Source: Phlyctochytrium arcticum
Lineage: Eukaryota > Chytridiomycota > Chytridiomycetes > Chytridiales > Chytridiaceae
Assembly (NCBI GenBank): GCA_025602905.1
Contig: JAHLKI010000002.1
Location: 1,674,001-1,738,000, forward strand
Length of the DNA stretch: 64,000 bases
Reading direction: 5' to 3'
The position numbers were made by a program, and so were the translations under genes. Below are positions 32,661 through 41,225 of this stretch, piece by piece (the first letter of the stretch is position 1; the number at the start of each line of letters is the position of its first letter). The notes under the pieces are model-generated. The model was given only the letters and a program-made list of their open reading frames with translations. It had not been told where the DNA came from and ran no database searches.

Positions 32661-33561
32661 CTATGTGATCTTTGCCTTGCTAAAGTCCATTTCTGGGTGC
32701 TGCGTCGATTGTCAGCTTTGCCAAAAGCTATACATGGTTATGTGTTCCTTACCGCTTGTTGGAATTTCTTCAGCATGTCGGCCTTTTTCTGCTCGTCGCT
32801 GGTGGGCTTTCCCAGTTGCTTTTGCTGTTGGTCGAACTAGTCACAATAATAAGTAAGCAAACTACCGAGATCAGGAAAAGTGTTCTCGAAACCCACCATC
32901 ATCTTCTCTACCATTCCACGAGTCTCACCGTCCAAATCTCCGAGTTTGGAGTTTTCGGGTTGTATTTTGGTAGTGTCAATGGCAGGGTGATGTGTCAGAA
33001 CATTCTTCCACCATTCCATTTGATTTTGCTTTTCGAGATGGATCAAAAGTTCGCCGCTCTCTATGTTAACCCGGCCGTTAGGAAATGCTATTCGGCACCT
33101 CTGGTGCGGGTGATCTTACCAAGCGTCCAAGTACTGTCATCCACCCGAATATCAGCGCAAAGTTCACCCTTGAAGCATGACGGTTCATCAGAATCAATTG
33201 GAACATTGGGTGAACAGCAGAAACATTACCTCCATGATGGGTTCCTGTCCTTTTAGCGCAACCTTCAGCTTGCGTTTGGTGATTACGACCGTCAGATCGC
33301 GCCCTTTCGTTCCTTTTGGAAGTTGAGCAGTCACATCGACGTCCTGCAGAGTTTGCCTCCATGTATAGGGTAGTTCTGAAAACCGGCGATACAGTCGTTC
33401 AGTCAATAGATCTAGTACCCTGAGCCCAAATCTGGTCACTCACTTGCTTGCTCGGCTTCTTCGTGGAGCCTTTGAGCCTTGTCGTAAGCTTCACGCTCAG
33501 ACTCACTGAGCTTGTCGTAGTCTTCGGAGGAAAGCTTTTGGGGTGGTTCGGCGGTCATCAT
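32661..33561 (-). CDS. NUDC: nuclear distribution protein NudC
   Basis: CS-domain (p23-like) co-chaperone that works with Hsp90, Lis1 and dynein in nuclear movement. Minus-strand exons: 33561-33444, 33375-33230, 33168-33120, 33060-32897, 32836-32753 and 32699-32661, 199 residues. The CS domain starts at [17 protein letters not shown] and continues with [17 protein letters not shown] and [20 protein letters not shown]. The family signatures [36 protein letters not shown] and [12 protein letters not shown] close the protein. It lacks the long acidic N-terminal dimerisation region of animal NudC, as fungal proteins do. It converges on IMP4 with 184 bp between stops. Two ATG codons are adjacent; the first is used here. 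Confidence 0.95.
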
Positions 33562-33766
33562 TGAGGGCAATTGATGCTATTTGATCTCTGGGTTGATCTA
33601 AAATAGGGGACAGTGCAAAAGTGTCATCAAGAATTTTACCGGCTTCCTCGGGTATCACGTGGAGCTGCACTTGCTGGATAAACGAGGGTATCCACGCGAG
33701 TAAACTCTGCGTTATAGATCGACATCACAGTAGGAACAGAGTAATGTGTTCTGGCTATTTCATTAG

Positions 33767-33973
33767 ATGGACCAAAGTATCTATGCTTCCATTGCTTCAA
33801 TGATTTCCGAGACCTTCCACAGTCAGGTGGGATCCATGACATTGGCCAAGCAGGGGATTCAACTTGTCCAAGCGGATGATGCCAGACCAATTGTCTTGAC
33901 CAAGCTCAAGCACCCAACTGGATTCCACGCCTCCCGTAAGATCCCCCCCCACGTCTTTGTGTGCCCGTATTGA
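33767..33973 (+). CDS. short ORF, hypothetical and doubtful
   Basis: ATG at 33767 opens 68 codons that include LAKQGIQLVQADDARPIVLT and KLKHPTGFHASR. A donor-like site follows CCTCCC at 33935. Downstream, another frame reads IHAEVLRNVREVPGKKSG before a stop near 34038, which looks like a continuation but does not join in phase through the obvious splice pair. Could be a relic of a longer gene. Family not recognised. Confidence 0.25.
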   Translation: MDQSIYASIASMISETFHSQVGSMTLAKQGIQLVQADDARPIVLTKLKHPTGFHASRKIPPHVFVCPY

Positions 33974-34300
33974 CAGAATTCACGCTGAGGTGCTGCGCAA
34001 TGTCCGTGAAGTCCCCGGCAAAAAGTCAGGCATTTAGTCTTTTATGAATTTACCCTAGTACCGTCCAGTCTCCCATTACTCCCCCCCACGCACTACCCAC
34101 TCCCCAACACACCCAGGCCATTCTCACCACTAATTCCATCCGGTCCTTCTTCAAAATCACCGCTGTGTGCAATACCGCCCCCCCCCCACGTCCAGGCCAT
34201 CCCCACCATTGGTACCGCCCGGCCTTTCATTACTGACCAACTGCCATGCCAAGATACAATATGTTTTCCCATGCTTATGTGTAGGAAAGTTTGGCTTTGG

Positions 34301-34359
34301 GACTCGGCCTTCGGCCTCGAGGATTCGCGAATTTGGAGACTCGGCCTGCGGCCTCGAGG
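34301..34359 (+). repeat. 22-bp direct repeat, two copies
   Basis: Copies at 34301-34322 and 34338-34359 differ at one base and are separated by 15 bp. Each contains a GGCC-rich inverted core ending in CTCGAGG. It lies about 100 bp upstream of the hydroxylase start codon, so it could be part of that promoter. Confidence 0.6.
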
Positions 34360-34461
34360 TCACGTGGACGCGATCACGTTTCCGGTGCATCATAGCATAT
34401 AGAATAGCCCGAATGTCCCAATCCAATCTTGCATGAGCAGACCATTGAAGAAAGGAAAGCG

Positions 34462-35792
34462 ATGAACATTACTAGGGAGATCCGTCGCAGGGTCGTTGTA
34501 CGGCAGCGGGGGTTCAGCACGAGCACTATTGCTGCTGCCCAACTGAAATTGGGTAGCCGACAAGTCGAAATTACCTGGGATAAGATTGACCAGTCAAAAC
34601 AAGCTTTACCTCCAGCAAGCTCTTTCCATCACCTATGGCTTCGAGATAACTGTCCCTGTCCAGCCTGCGTTCATCCTTCGAATCGGCAAAAGCTGCATTC
34701 CAGTGCCGACGTTGCCTCCAATCCGCGTCTCAAGGCCGCAGAACTGAAGACCGGGGAACATGGGGAGAAGCTCCTAGAAATACACTGGGATGCTAATAGC
34801 ATGGCAGCGGATTCACAACTTCCAAATCGACAGAAGCCTCACACTTCAGTGTTTAAGCTTGAGTGGTTGCAGAAGAATGACTACTCGGCCAATGCCATCA
34901 AGCGACGCTTTTCAAGTTTGCTTGCCCCAACCGTGTGGGACGGGAAGCAATATGAATCTCGCAGACAATCGGTAGAGTACTCCGACTTGGTATCGACAAG
35001 CGATGGTTTACGCGCGGCACTTGTGGAATTGAAGCGACACGGCCTTTGCTTCATTCGCAATGTCCCGACAAAGCCAAAGCAAGTGGAGGAGGTGGCACAT
35101 CGTTTTGGATGCATTCGGGAGACGTTCTATGGCACTTCATGGGATGTGAAAAGCGTGCCCGAAGCGAAAAACATTGCCTATACCTCTCTCAATCTTGGCC
35201 TTCATATGGATTTAATGTGGGTCCCTGGGCACCATCAGTTCTACGCGTTGGACTTATCGTGATTTTAAGGTATTTTGAGGCACCACCCGGTTTACAATTT
35301 CTCCATTCTTTGCAGAACTCTGTCACGGGAGGGGAATCAATATTCCTGGACTCTTTTAAAGCGGTCCAAATCCTGAAGGAGACTGATCCTGACGCGTACC
35401 GAACCTTGACTACGTGCCCAGTCACATTTCATTATGTGAACGACGGCCATAAAATGCACTTTCGTCGTCCAAGCATTGTTGAGAATGATTACAATGAGCC
35501 ATTGATGGTTTATTATGCACCCCCATTTCAAGGACCACTCGAGATATCTGATAGCAAACAGCTTGAGGCGTTTTATAGGGCATTCGCAAAGTTTGACGAG
35601 ATACTCCGCGACCCCAAGCTGATTTATCAAACTCTGCTCGAGCCTGGCGATTGTGTGGTGTTTGCTAACCGTCGGGTCCTGCATGGCCGCCAAGAGTTTG
35701 ACGCGCAAAGCGGAGACCGGCACCTGAAGGGTACATATGTGGATTGGGACGACTTCAAGGACAAGCTACGCGTATTTGACGTTACAGACTGA
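34462..35792 (+). CDS. gamma-butyrobetaine / trimethyllysine dioxygenase family hydroxylase
   Basis: Fe(II)/2-oxoglutarate hydroxylase of the carnitine pathway type, 425 residues in two exons (34462-35216, 35270-35792). The N-terminus is basic with few acids (REIRRRVVVRQRGFSTST), like a mitochondrial presequence. The N-terminal DUF971-type zinc domain shows LWLRDNCPCPACVHPSNRQK. The catalytic jelly roll begins around GLCFIRNVP and includes the iron ligands H248-x-D250 in GLHMDLMYFEAPPGLQ and the distal His near residue 390 in RVLHGRQEF. Both gamma-butyrobetaine and trimethyllysine hydroxylases share this layout, and I cannot separate them without alignment. The frame starts earlier without an ATG, so 34462 is the first plausible start. 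Confidence 0.9.
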
Positions 35793-35866
35793 TTCATAAG
35801 TAGGCACAAAATTGTTATATGTATTTATCATAGCATCATAAATCAGAGTACAAACTATTCACAGCT

Positions 35867-35987
35867 TACTTTGCTGGATTGACCTAGGCGGGGACAAGGC
35901 TTTGCTTTTGAATAGCATTTTCACCAAAGTCTACTTTGCTCGGTTGACCTAGGAAGGGAGAAGGCTTTGCTTTCGAGCATTTTCACC
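35867..35987. repeat. two copies of a 56-59 bp direct repeat spanning a stop codon
   Basis: Copy 1 (35867-35925) and copy 2 (35932-35987) share most bases, with a period of 65 bp. The stop codon and last codons of the minus-strand Ser-rich gene lie in copy 2; a matching CTAG stop context is preserved in copy 1, downstream of the gene. Confidence 0.75.
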
Positions 35988-36670
35988 TGAGCGCGCGGCA
36001 TGTCGTGGGAGTATGCCTTGATCTCCGGAACTCAACGATATGGAGCCGCTTGGGGAGGAAATATAGGAAAATAAACCTCCTCCGGGGATGGCATGGTCAG
36101 AACCAGCCGAAGAAGGGGTATAATGCTGTCCAGATTCTTCATCGTATAAATCTGTTGACCCACTGTTCGGACCAGAGCTATGCAGGTTGGAGAGACTGCC
36201 ACTTGACCCGACTGGTCCGGTTCCTTGTGTTCCCATTATTGCGCTTGCAGCTTGTGCCTAGAATGTTATTTTAGAGCTAATTTTGCGGAAGAGAACATGG
36301 TAAATAACAACGGTACCGTAATGTTCCCAAGACTAGCCCAACTTTTTTTCAGTTCTTTACCAAAAACAGCCAACATGGACGGACGACGACCGGTGCTCAG
36401 CATATCGTCGTCGTCAAATCCAGCTTCAGGATCCACTAGGTTAGGCAGGCTACCTCCGGCTGTGCCGTATGCTCCGGACTGCTGTTGATTATAGCCTTGG
36501 CCATGACTGGGACGAGTGTAATTATTTGGCTGAGAAGCTCCAAATAGGTTTGCTGCACTTGGAGCATTGTACAAGGAATTGGTGGAGGATGGGCTGTATA
36601 CATTTGATGAAGAACCTCCAGAATAAATGTTGCTGTGTGATCGACTTTTATCTTGACCGTAACTCGACAT
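35949..36670 (-). CDS. Ser/Gly/Asn-rich protein of unknown function
   Basis: Two exons, 36670-36317 and 36257-35949, 220 residues, phase 0 junction. The N-terminus MSSYGQDKSRSHSNIYSGG begins a long Ser/Asn/Tyr/Gly-rich stretch. The only ordered-looking part is MLAVFGKELKKSWASLGNI at about 100-117, followed after the intron by more Ser/Gly-rich sequence to SRSGENARKQSLLPS or close to it. No domain is recognised. The amphipathic FGKELKKSWASLG segment could be a membrane- or partner-binding helix. A tandem duplication covers its stop codon (separate entry). Confidence 0.65.
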
Positions 36671-37136
36671 TTTGGAGATGGCTGCTTGTATTTAATGTTC
36701 AAGTGGGATTTTTGTATGCGCAGAGTGCAAAAGGAAAGTGAGGCGTGAGATGGCTATGCAGCTTTTAAAGCCTCTTGTCTCTCTGCAATCAATCTAAGCG
36801 TAAACATATAATCCCAGTTGTGACCTCGGAAAGGCTAGACTGAGCAAAGCATACGCAGTTGGAAGACGCTAAAAAGAAGCAACATCGGACGTGAAACTCT
36901 ACCAGCATGCTTGAGTACTGGCGCGCGGAAGAAAGTGATCGCTTGCGGTTTTGAGGGTCGAATCCCCAATGAATGACGCATAACAGCACGGATCCTTGTC
37001 CATGTGCAAACTGGGATCGGAATCCAATATTGGACGCCGACTCCAAGGACCAAGACTAATCAACATTTCTCGAAAAAAAAATGTTTTTTGGAAATGGGTC
37101 GCGTAATATTTTTGACATCCATCTCTTCCGATAGTC
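36671..37136. promoter_or_regulatory. shared upstream region of the Ser-rich gene and the ThrE-like gene
   Basis: Divergent start codons are 466 bp apart. A run of eight A lies at 37074-37081 near the plus-strand start. Minus-strand short ORFs occur but match nothing that I recognise. No tRNA. Confidence 0.4.
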
Positions 37137-39750
37137 ATGCCAAATCCTTACACCTTTCATCCTCATCCTGCTTCCCGGAGAGCATCCTCTAATGTCTCCA
37201 GTAGCAATGGCATGTTTATACCTCTCGAGGAGAATGGCGTGAATCAAGGATCTCGTACCCAACCACCACCAGTGTCAAAGCAGGCTCAAGCAGACGTATT
37301 GGCTGCTGAAGAAGAAGGAGATGACGATATTGGAGACATCACCGAACTTCCCCGACCTGGACAACCCTATCGTCATAATAATCATTATGCTTTTCATTCG
37401 AACGCCAAGCGAGGTGGGTCCGCTTCAACATCAACATATTCTCTGCAAGGCCTACAAGGAGCTGCGGGTAGCATCAGACGACGACTTTCGAGGGCAGGTG
37501 GTGGTCCCGGACTTGGAGCGTCGGCAGCCAATTTACTCGAAAGCGTTCTGATGAAGTCCTGTAAGTGTCTGGCGGTTCTGGCATCGTAGATCTGAGAGTC
37601 GGAGTTTCCGGTTTTGGCTTACATAAGCCTGACTCTCGCATTTATTTTGCTGCGCACTTACTCAACACCCACCTAATTCTCTGCTTGTAGCCTCACGCCA
37701 GCCATCTTTCCAGACATCTTCATCAAGCCCATATCCATTCTTTCCTCATCCAAGCCATGCCCCTTCATTTGCCCGTTTACCGATACCCTGGTCGTCTACG
37801 GGAGCGCCAAGAGACAGTCGCGAAGCTGACATGCTTTCTGGCCTTGCACTGGCCCTATCTTCCTATGGTGCACCACTTTATAGGGTCGAGCATCGTGTTT
37901 CTCAAGCTGCGGCAGAGCTCAGCCTGCCAGTTTCCATCTTTTGTTTGCCGAGCACGTTGATGGTGGCCATCGGGGATGGTAGCATAAGACACCCGTGTCG
38001 CGTGCAGTATTTGTCGTACTCCTACGCAGTTCATATTGGGAAGCTACAGGATGTCGATCGTCTGTCCCGCCGTGTATGTGAGATTTTACATCAGGCAGGA
38101 GCCAGCGGAGCGCGTCGTATGAGCGCCGTGAGCGAGGCAGCGGACGGTATGGGAACTGCGCGCGCGTCCGGGGTGTTCAAGTCAGCTGCAGTATCACCTA
38201 TGACGCAGAACTCGTCAAGGACACCTATACCGGAAGTTACAGGGTCAAATCGGTCCTCCACTGTAGATATGATAGGAGCACCCTCCGTTGCCTCCACCGT
38301 GGCTTTCGGGGCAGAAAAGACTGCAATCCGAGATGACGCTGACTTAGATACATGTCTCTCCGACTTGCAAAACATTCTGAGGTCACCGAACGACTATAGA
38401 CGGGGCATACGAATACTGGCTGGCGCTCTTCAGTCTGGAGTCATTGTAGTTTTGCTGTTTAAAGGCTCCTGGGCGGACGGACTGGCCGCCACGTTTCTCG
38501 GAGGACTCTGCTCTATACTGTTGTTTGTTTCTGATCTTTGCGGGCTTGAGGGTGCCATAGAACTATTGGCAGCCATGGTTGTAGCAGCCTGTGCTCGGTT
38601 CATGGAGAGTTTTGAGTTCTGGAACTATCTTTCCTCCGGCAAGGGACTTTGCCATGAGGTTGTTAGCTTGGGTGCGGTTTGCCAGCTTATGCCGGGTACA
38701 GCAATGTAAGACCATGAGGATTATGCCTGGGAAATCTGGCTGACATTTGCGCAGCACCCTTGGCATGTTGGAGTTGGGAAGCACGAACCCGGTCGCGGGT
38801 TCGGTACGGATGTTTCAAGCTTTTGTGCGGGCCCTCAAACTTGGGTATGTACAGTGAATTCTTTCCAAAGCCACGGAAACACATTGACCCATAAGGTAGT
38901 TATGGACTTTCGACAGGGTCACGTATCGCAATTGGGCTTTTTCAACTTTTAGATATGTGGGAAGACCCCGGAACTGGCGCCTGCCCGCCCGCTGGTAGAA
39001 CTGCGATTGACTTTTGGAGATTGCCACTTTGGATCCCGGTTCGTACCTTGACTTCCTATTGATAATTGTGATTGACTTACATCAAGCCAAGATGAATTTG
39101 GCTATTATGGTGAATCTCAAAGCCTATCCTTGGCAGTGGCCATATATGACAATGACATCTTTGATTGGATACTGTGTTTCTCTGCTGGCCAGTCAATGGT
39201 TCAATAGTGTACGTTATACGTCCAGTACTTCAGTCCTCTACACCCGGTTAACTTCTGAGCAGGATATTACAGCAGGAATGGCGGCCTTTTCAATGGCAAT
39301 TGCCGCTAATATACATGCACGACGCTCCAATGAGATTGCAATAGGGGGCGTACTCTCTGGTTGGTGACAGGATTACCAAAGTCAGTCATGACGGTCAATA
39401 TTGAACGAATCTGTAGGAATTGTATGGCTTGTGCCGGGTGGGATTGGTGTTCGAGGAGCTATGGCAGCTTTGGCGAAGGATGTCACCACTGGTGGGACCG
39501 CATTCGGTATAGAGTACGTACAAGTCCACTTTCCAGAAACACCAGAAAGTTGGTTCTGACTTTCAATAACCTCTAGCATGATGGTGCGAGCGATGTCGAT
39601 CGCTGTTGGATTGTAGTAAGTTGAATGAGCGCCTCCATACCTCGCTCTCCCTAACTTGCAAGTTACAGTATGGCAAATGTCCTGGCTTTCCCAATTATGA
39701 CAGATGCACATGCGCGGGATGCATTCAGAGACGATATGTTGACCGTCTAG
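37137..39750 (+). CDS. ThrE / Prm10-like multi-pass membrane transporter (DUF1212)
   Basis: Protein of 699 residues in nine exons: 37137-37560, 37691-38705, 38755-38844, 38900-39038, 39092-39208, 39263-39359, 39417-39513, 39577-39615 and 39669-39750. All phases fit. Residues 1-220 are polar and disordered. The ThrE N-terminal domain starts at MLSGLALALSSYGAPLYRVE and VSIFCLPSTLMVAIGDG. Hydrophobic segments fill the second half, including SGVIVVLLFKGSWADGLAAT, ITLGMLELGSTNPVAGSVRM, FSMAIAANIHARR and VWLVPGGIGVRGAMAAL. The family contains bacterial threonine/serine exporters and yeast Prm10; the fungal substrate is not established. Proteins of this family usually have ten membrane spans, which agrees with the visible hydrophobicity. 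Confidence 0.9.
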
Positions 39751-39912
39751 GCACGCAACAATATCTACGACCTCTCCTTATTTACTGTATCAAGAACTGT
39801 TCGCCGACCAAGGAAGGAAAATTGATTATATTATACGTGAATAATGTACAAACTTTTGCTTGGGGATAACTAGAGAGTGTTGGGTGATTTCATGCCAGGG
39901 TTTGTGATTTGC

Positions 39913-40293
39913 TCAGACTTGTTTGCCACTTCGTGCCTTCTTTAGCCAGAGATTTATTTCATCAACTGAATTTGATGAACTTTTTGTAGCTCCCTAAAAA
40001 GACGAAAAAACGGTTAGCACAAGTGCGAGCTCGGAGAACGACCTAGTTATAACATCTACCTTTGACGCCATACATGTTGTGAGAGCTCGAGCGGACTCTA
40101 CGCACTGAGCCGAATCAACAGATATTGCACGCCTATGTTTTGTTTAGAAAGCTGTTGGTCATTCATGGGGAGGAAAGCGAGGTACTGACCAGCAGTTGAA
40201 GAGGGTGGCTACCTCGACGGCACATGGTGTCGCCGACATTATCTTTGGCGGCCGCAACACAATGGGTTGTTTTATCTTGTCGATGGTGCGCAT
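39913..40293 (-). CDS. MRP10: mitochondrial small ribosomal subunit protein mS37 (Mrp10, twin CX9C)
   Basis: Small mitoribosomal protein of 85 residues imported through the Mia40 route. Minus-strand exons: 40293-40190, 40132-40060 and 39993-39913. The family core VLRPPKIMSATPCAVEVATL is present, and the twin CX9C motifs are complete: C-AVEVATLFN-C and C-VESARALTT-C. The C-terminal tail NLWLKKARSGKQV is typical for the family. The ATG at 40293 is the first in frame. Divergent from an unknown, probably mitochondrial protein with 242 bp between starts. Confidence 0.92.
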
Positions 40294-40535
40294 ATTGGAG
40301 ATCTGCTTTTGCTGAAAGGTAATGCTCAACGTTTTCGAAGCCAAAATCTTCAAAATCCGCTCTGACAGTCAGTCTGACACGTGATCTCGATTAAGCCTTT
40401 GGCCTTTGGAAGCCAAATGACAAAAAGCGCCCGAACAAACTTCCGACAAGTTGCGAAATTTCAACGCAGGGCATCAAAGAAGTCGACGGCCGAAGTAAAT
40501 ATTGTGATCTCGGATCTCTGGCTTCCTTGAACGAA
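40294..40535. promoter_or_regulatory. shared divergent promoter of MRP10 and the following gene
   Basis: The 242 bp between two divergent start codons must hold both promoters. No motif is recognised. Confidence 0.45.
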
Positions 40536-41135
40536 ATGTTTTTAAGCGGAAAGAACGCATCAGCAAAGGTTGTGTCTAGGATATGTGGCTCAAGATGCAA
40601 CATAGCGCGATCTAGGACAGTATCATCAATCATACGAAGTACCACGCAGTCAAGATACCAAGGACAGAACCACCCATCACTTTCGCCAACATGGAAGCTA
40701 CTCCTCGCCATATTCCCAATTTCCCTTGCGACCCTCTCTTACAAACAGCTCGAGTGCTCCCCTACCTACCACGGCTCTCCAGTTGCCGCCACCTTTCTGA
40801 TGCATCAAGCGTTCTTGCGATTGGAGAAAAAGTTCCCGGGACTGGAGATATCCGCCGTCTTTGATATGACAAGACCAGATCAGTACACTTTCAAAGAAAC
40901 TGGGCTGTTTGCGTCCGTGATGCCATCAGGATGCGAGGTTGAGGTTCCTCTTTTTGAAAAGTTGTCACAAACGGAGGAGGCTAGAATGGGCGCTGCAGGG
41001 ATCAAAAAGACGCCCGTGGGGAAGGTTTGGATGCGGGGAGAATGTAGTCTTGGCTGCGCAAAAGTAGATTTGCTAGAGCTGATTGTAAAGAAAAACAACG
41101 GCGAAGTGGTTTGGCATTGGAAAAAGTCGAGCTGA
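40536..41135 (+). CDS. unknown protein, probable mitochondrial presequence and one membrane segment
   Basis: A 199-residue intronless protein with first in-frame ATG at 40536. The first 50 residues are rich in Arg, Ser and Ala with almost no acids (SAKVVSRICGSRCNIARSRT), suggesting mitochondrial import. A hydrophobic segment WKLLLAIFPISLATLSY at about 58-74 could be a membrane anchor. The rest is a compact, conserved-looking domain with FLRLEKKFPGLEISAVFD and GKVWMRGECSLGCAKVDLLE. The layout of presequence, single anchor and about 120-residue domain resembles Coa1/Tim21-like inner membrane proteins, but I see no decisive motif. Function unknown. Confidence 0.7.
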   Translation: MFLSGKNASAKVVSRICGSRCNIARSRTVSSIIRSTTQSRYQGQNHPSLSPTWKLLLAIFPISLATLSYKQLECSPTYHGSPVAATFLMHQAFLRLEKKFPGLEISAVFDMTRPDQYTFKETGLFASVMPSGCEVEVPLFEKLSQTEEARMGAAGIKKTPVGKVWMRGECSLGCAKVDLLELIVKKNNGEVVWHWKKSS

Positions 41136-41225
41136 CAATGTAAATGTGAAAACACGTCGCCTTTCAAGATAATTTAATTACACACACTATTTACATATGA
41201 TACAGCTGCATCTACTACAATTTAG

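Larger units (their letters stand above)
33562..34461. other. 900 bp intergenic region with C-tracts and a short direct repeat
   Basis: No recognised gene. Contains cytosine runs of 7-10 near 33944, 34081 and 34182, and a 22-bp imperfect direct repeat (34301-34322 and 34338-34359). One short ORF is listed separately. Part must serve as promoter for NudC and for the hydroxylase. Confidence 0.45.

Noticed and set aside
36945..36985. tRNA-like B-box phrase (GGGTCGAATCCCC)
   Set aside because: The loop is one base short of a normal T-loop, and no acceptor stem, D-arm or A-box is found at the right distance.
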